The position numbers and the translations under genes were made by a program. Under the pieces are notes generated by a model. That model saw nothing but the letters and a program-made list of their open reading frames with translations, was not told the DNA's origin and did not search any database. A stretch of DNA of 47,818 nt from Thermoplasmata archaeon (GTDB taxonomy: Archaea > Thermoplasmatota > Penumbrarchaeia > JAEHCK01). Positions 47,306 through 47,818 of this stretch are shown here, one piece after another (the stretch's first letter is position 1; every line of letters begins with the position of its first letter). Location: positions 1 to 47,818 of the forward strand of contig JAEHCK010000022.1 in the NCBI GenBank assembly GCA_020696345.1, written 5' to 3'.

Positions 47306-47793
47306 TTCTGGCAGTCTTTTTTTAAAATCTCATCTGCATTGTCCGGCTTTCGGTAATCTAATTGATAGGGTTTGGCATAGTTCATCCCAAAGCTGCTTAA
47401 AATGATTCGTATCTGTTTTTCACTATAATCTACACCAAACTTCTTGGAAATTAGAAGTCGTACATCTCTGGTTGTCCAATTGTCGCCATTCTCAAGGATC
47501 TCTTTTAAGGTCTCTTTCTGATCATCTGATAGTTTGGAGGGTCTGCCACCTGCAAATCTTGGTTTTATTCCATCATATCCTTCTTCATTCCATCGTTCTT
47601 GCCAGATATAGCCTGTGTTCTTACTGACTCCGACTAGATCTGAAGCCAATTCAACACTTTTCCCATCGTATCTATGTTTGATGAAATATAGTCGCTTCAA
47701 TACCATGGTGTCCTTCTCCAGGTGTTTGATGCGCCTGACAATGTCTTGAACGGTCATATGCCGTTCTATCTTAATTTGCTCAGTTTTTACCAT
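47302..47793 (-). CDS. IS630-type transposase, N-terminal DNA-binding part
   Basis: 163 aa. Helix-turn-helix region (ELASDLVGVSKNTGYIWQERW) and GRPSKLSDDQKETLKEIL, typical of the N-half of IS630 transposases with the second HTH around TTRDVRLLISKKFGVDYSEKQIRIIL. It ends shortly after ILKK, encoded by the A7 run, where the -1 frame continues into the DDE part. The ATG at 47793 is 25 bases from the window end; the real start could lie further out. Confidence 0.85.
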   Translation of the reverse strand: MVKTEQIKIERHMTVQDIVRRIKHLEKDTMVLKRLYFIKHRYDGKSVELASDLVGVSKNTGYIWQERWNEEGYDGIKPRFAGGRPSKLSDDQKETLKEILENGDNWTTRDVRLLISKKFGVDYSEKQIRIILSSFGMNYAKPYQLDYRKPDNADEILKKDCQK

Positions 47794-47818
47794 AGGAGGG
47801 AGATGTCACTCATAAGTC

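Larger units (their letters stand above)
46711..47818 (-). mobile_element. IS630-type insertion sequence, right part cut by window end
   Basis: Two overlapping minus-strand transposase frames fill 46715-47793. The inner end is probably near 46711-46745, where AGCCTCTTCTCCGAATTTAG matches sequences at 14477 and 31324. The upstream end lies at or beyond the window edge, so terminal repeats and TA target duplication cannot be confirmed. It interrupts the region upstream of the glutamine-synthetase gene. Confidence 0.75.

Noticed and set aside
46715-47793. Transposase as a decayed pseudogene
   Set aside because: Both halves are full, catalytic residues are intact, and an A7 run sits exactly where -1 shifting would join them.

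Overview
The window reads as a chromosomal segment of an archaeon, most likely an uncultured euryarchaeon near Thermoplasmatota; the rank below archaea is an inference. Signs of archaea are the long archaeal-type ribosomal protein S15, a Trm-G10-type tRNA methyltransferase, TATA-box promoters with short or no leaders, large double winged-helix regulators, zinc-ribbon tails on many proteins, and an archaeal-type TctA permease. Bacterial-type DNA gyrase and DnaK/DnaJ/GrpE are also present, as in several euryarchaeal lineages.

Layout. 1-5.9 kb: two surface proteins, one cut by the window start and one giant beta-helix plus calcium-binding thrombospondin-3-repeat protein. 5.9-11.1 kb: grpE-dnaK-dnaJ, with a DnaK that carries three extra zinc ribbons. 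11.5-20 kb: single genes (TctA-type permease, argF, tRNA methyltransferase, lipoprotein, SAM hydrolase family, two membrane-anchored unknowns, S15) separated by repeat arrays. 20-22.7 kb: a double wHTH regulator and a coiled-coil zinc-ribbon protein, with a strong hairpin between them. 22.9-28.8 kb: gyrB, a small TPR protein, gyrA and an E2 (ubiquitin-conjugating)-like protein. 29.3-31.3 kb: dCMP deaminase and glutamate dehydrogenase. 31.6-35.5 kb: pstS-pstC-pstA-pstB and an AbrB-type protein. 35.5-46.7 kb: a nitrogen/redox locus. 46.7 kb to the end: an IS630-type element entering from the right.

The nitrogen/redox locus is the strongest candidate for an undescribed system. A divergently encoded double-wHTH regulator faces a tightly packed operon: a glutamate-dehydrogenase paralog that has lost its three active-site lysines, an unknown 266-aa protein, a NuoE-type [2Fe-2S] subunit, a small zinc-ribbon protein, a 1044-aa NuoF::GltD fusion, a NuoG-N-terminus/HydC-like Fe-S protein, and an FMN-binding glutamate-synthase-domain protein. 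A divergent glutamine synthetase converges on it. The cofactor set (two flavin sites, FMN in the synthase domain, many Fe-S clusters) is what an electron-bifurcating or confurcating complex linked to a glutamate-synthase-like reaction would need; this is inference.

A second striking theme is structural. Seven intergenic regions hold tandem arrays, mostly with an exact 27- or 28-bp period, in which several direct copies are followed by several copies in inverted orientation. All lie 3' of genes, and five lie between convergent genes. A separate short palindromic element with A/T tracts occurs three times (9.9, 21.9 and 34.4 kb). Other notable items are the E2-like protein with HPN and a candidate catalytic cysteine, and the A7 slippery site in the IS630 transposase.
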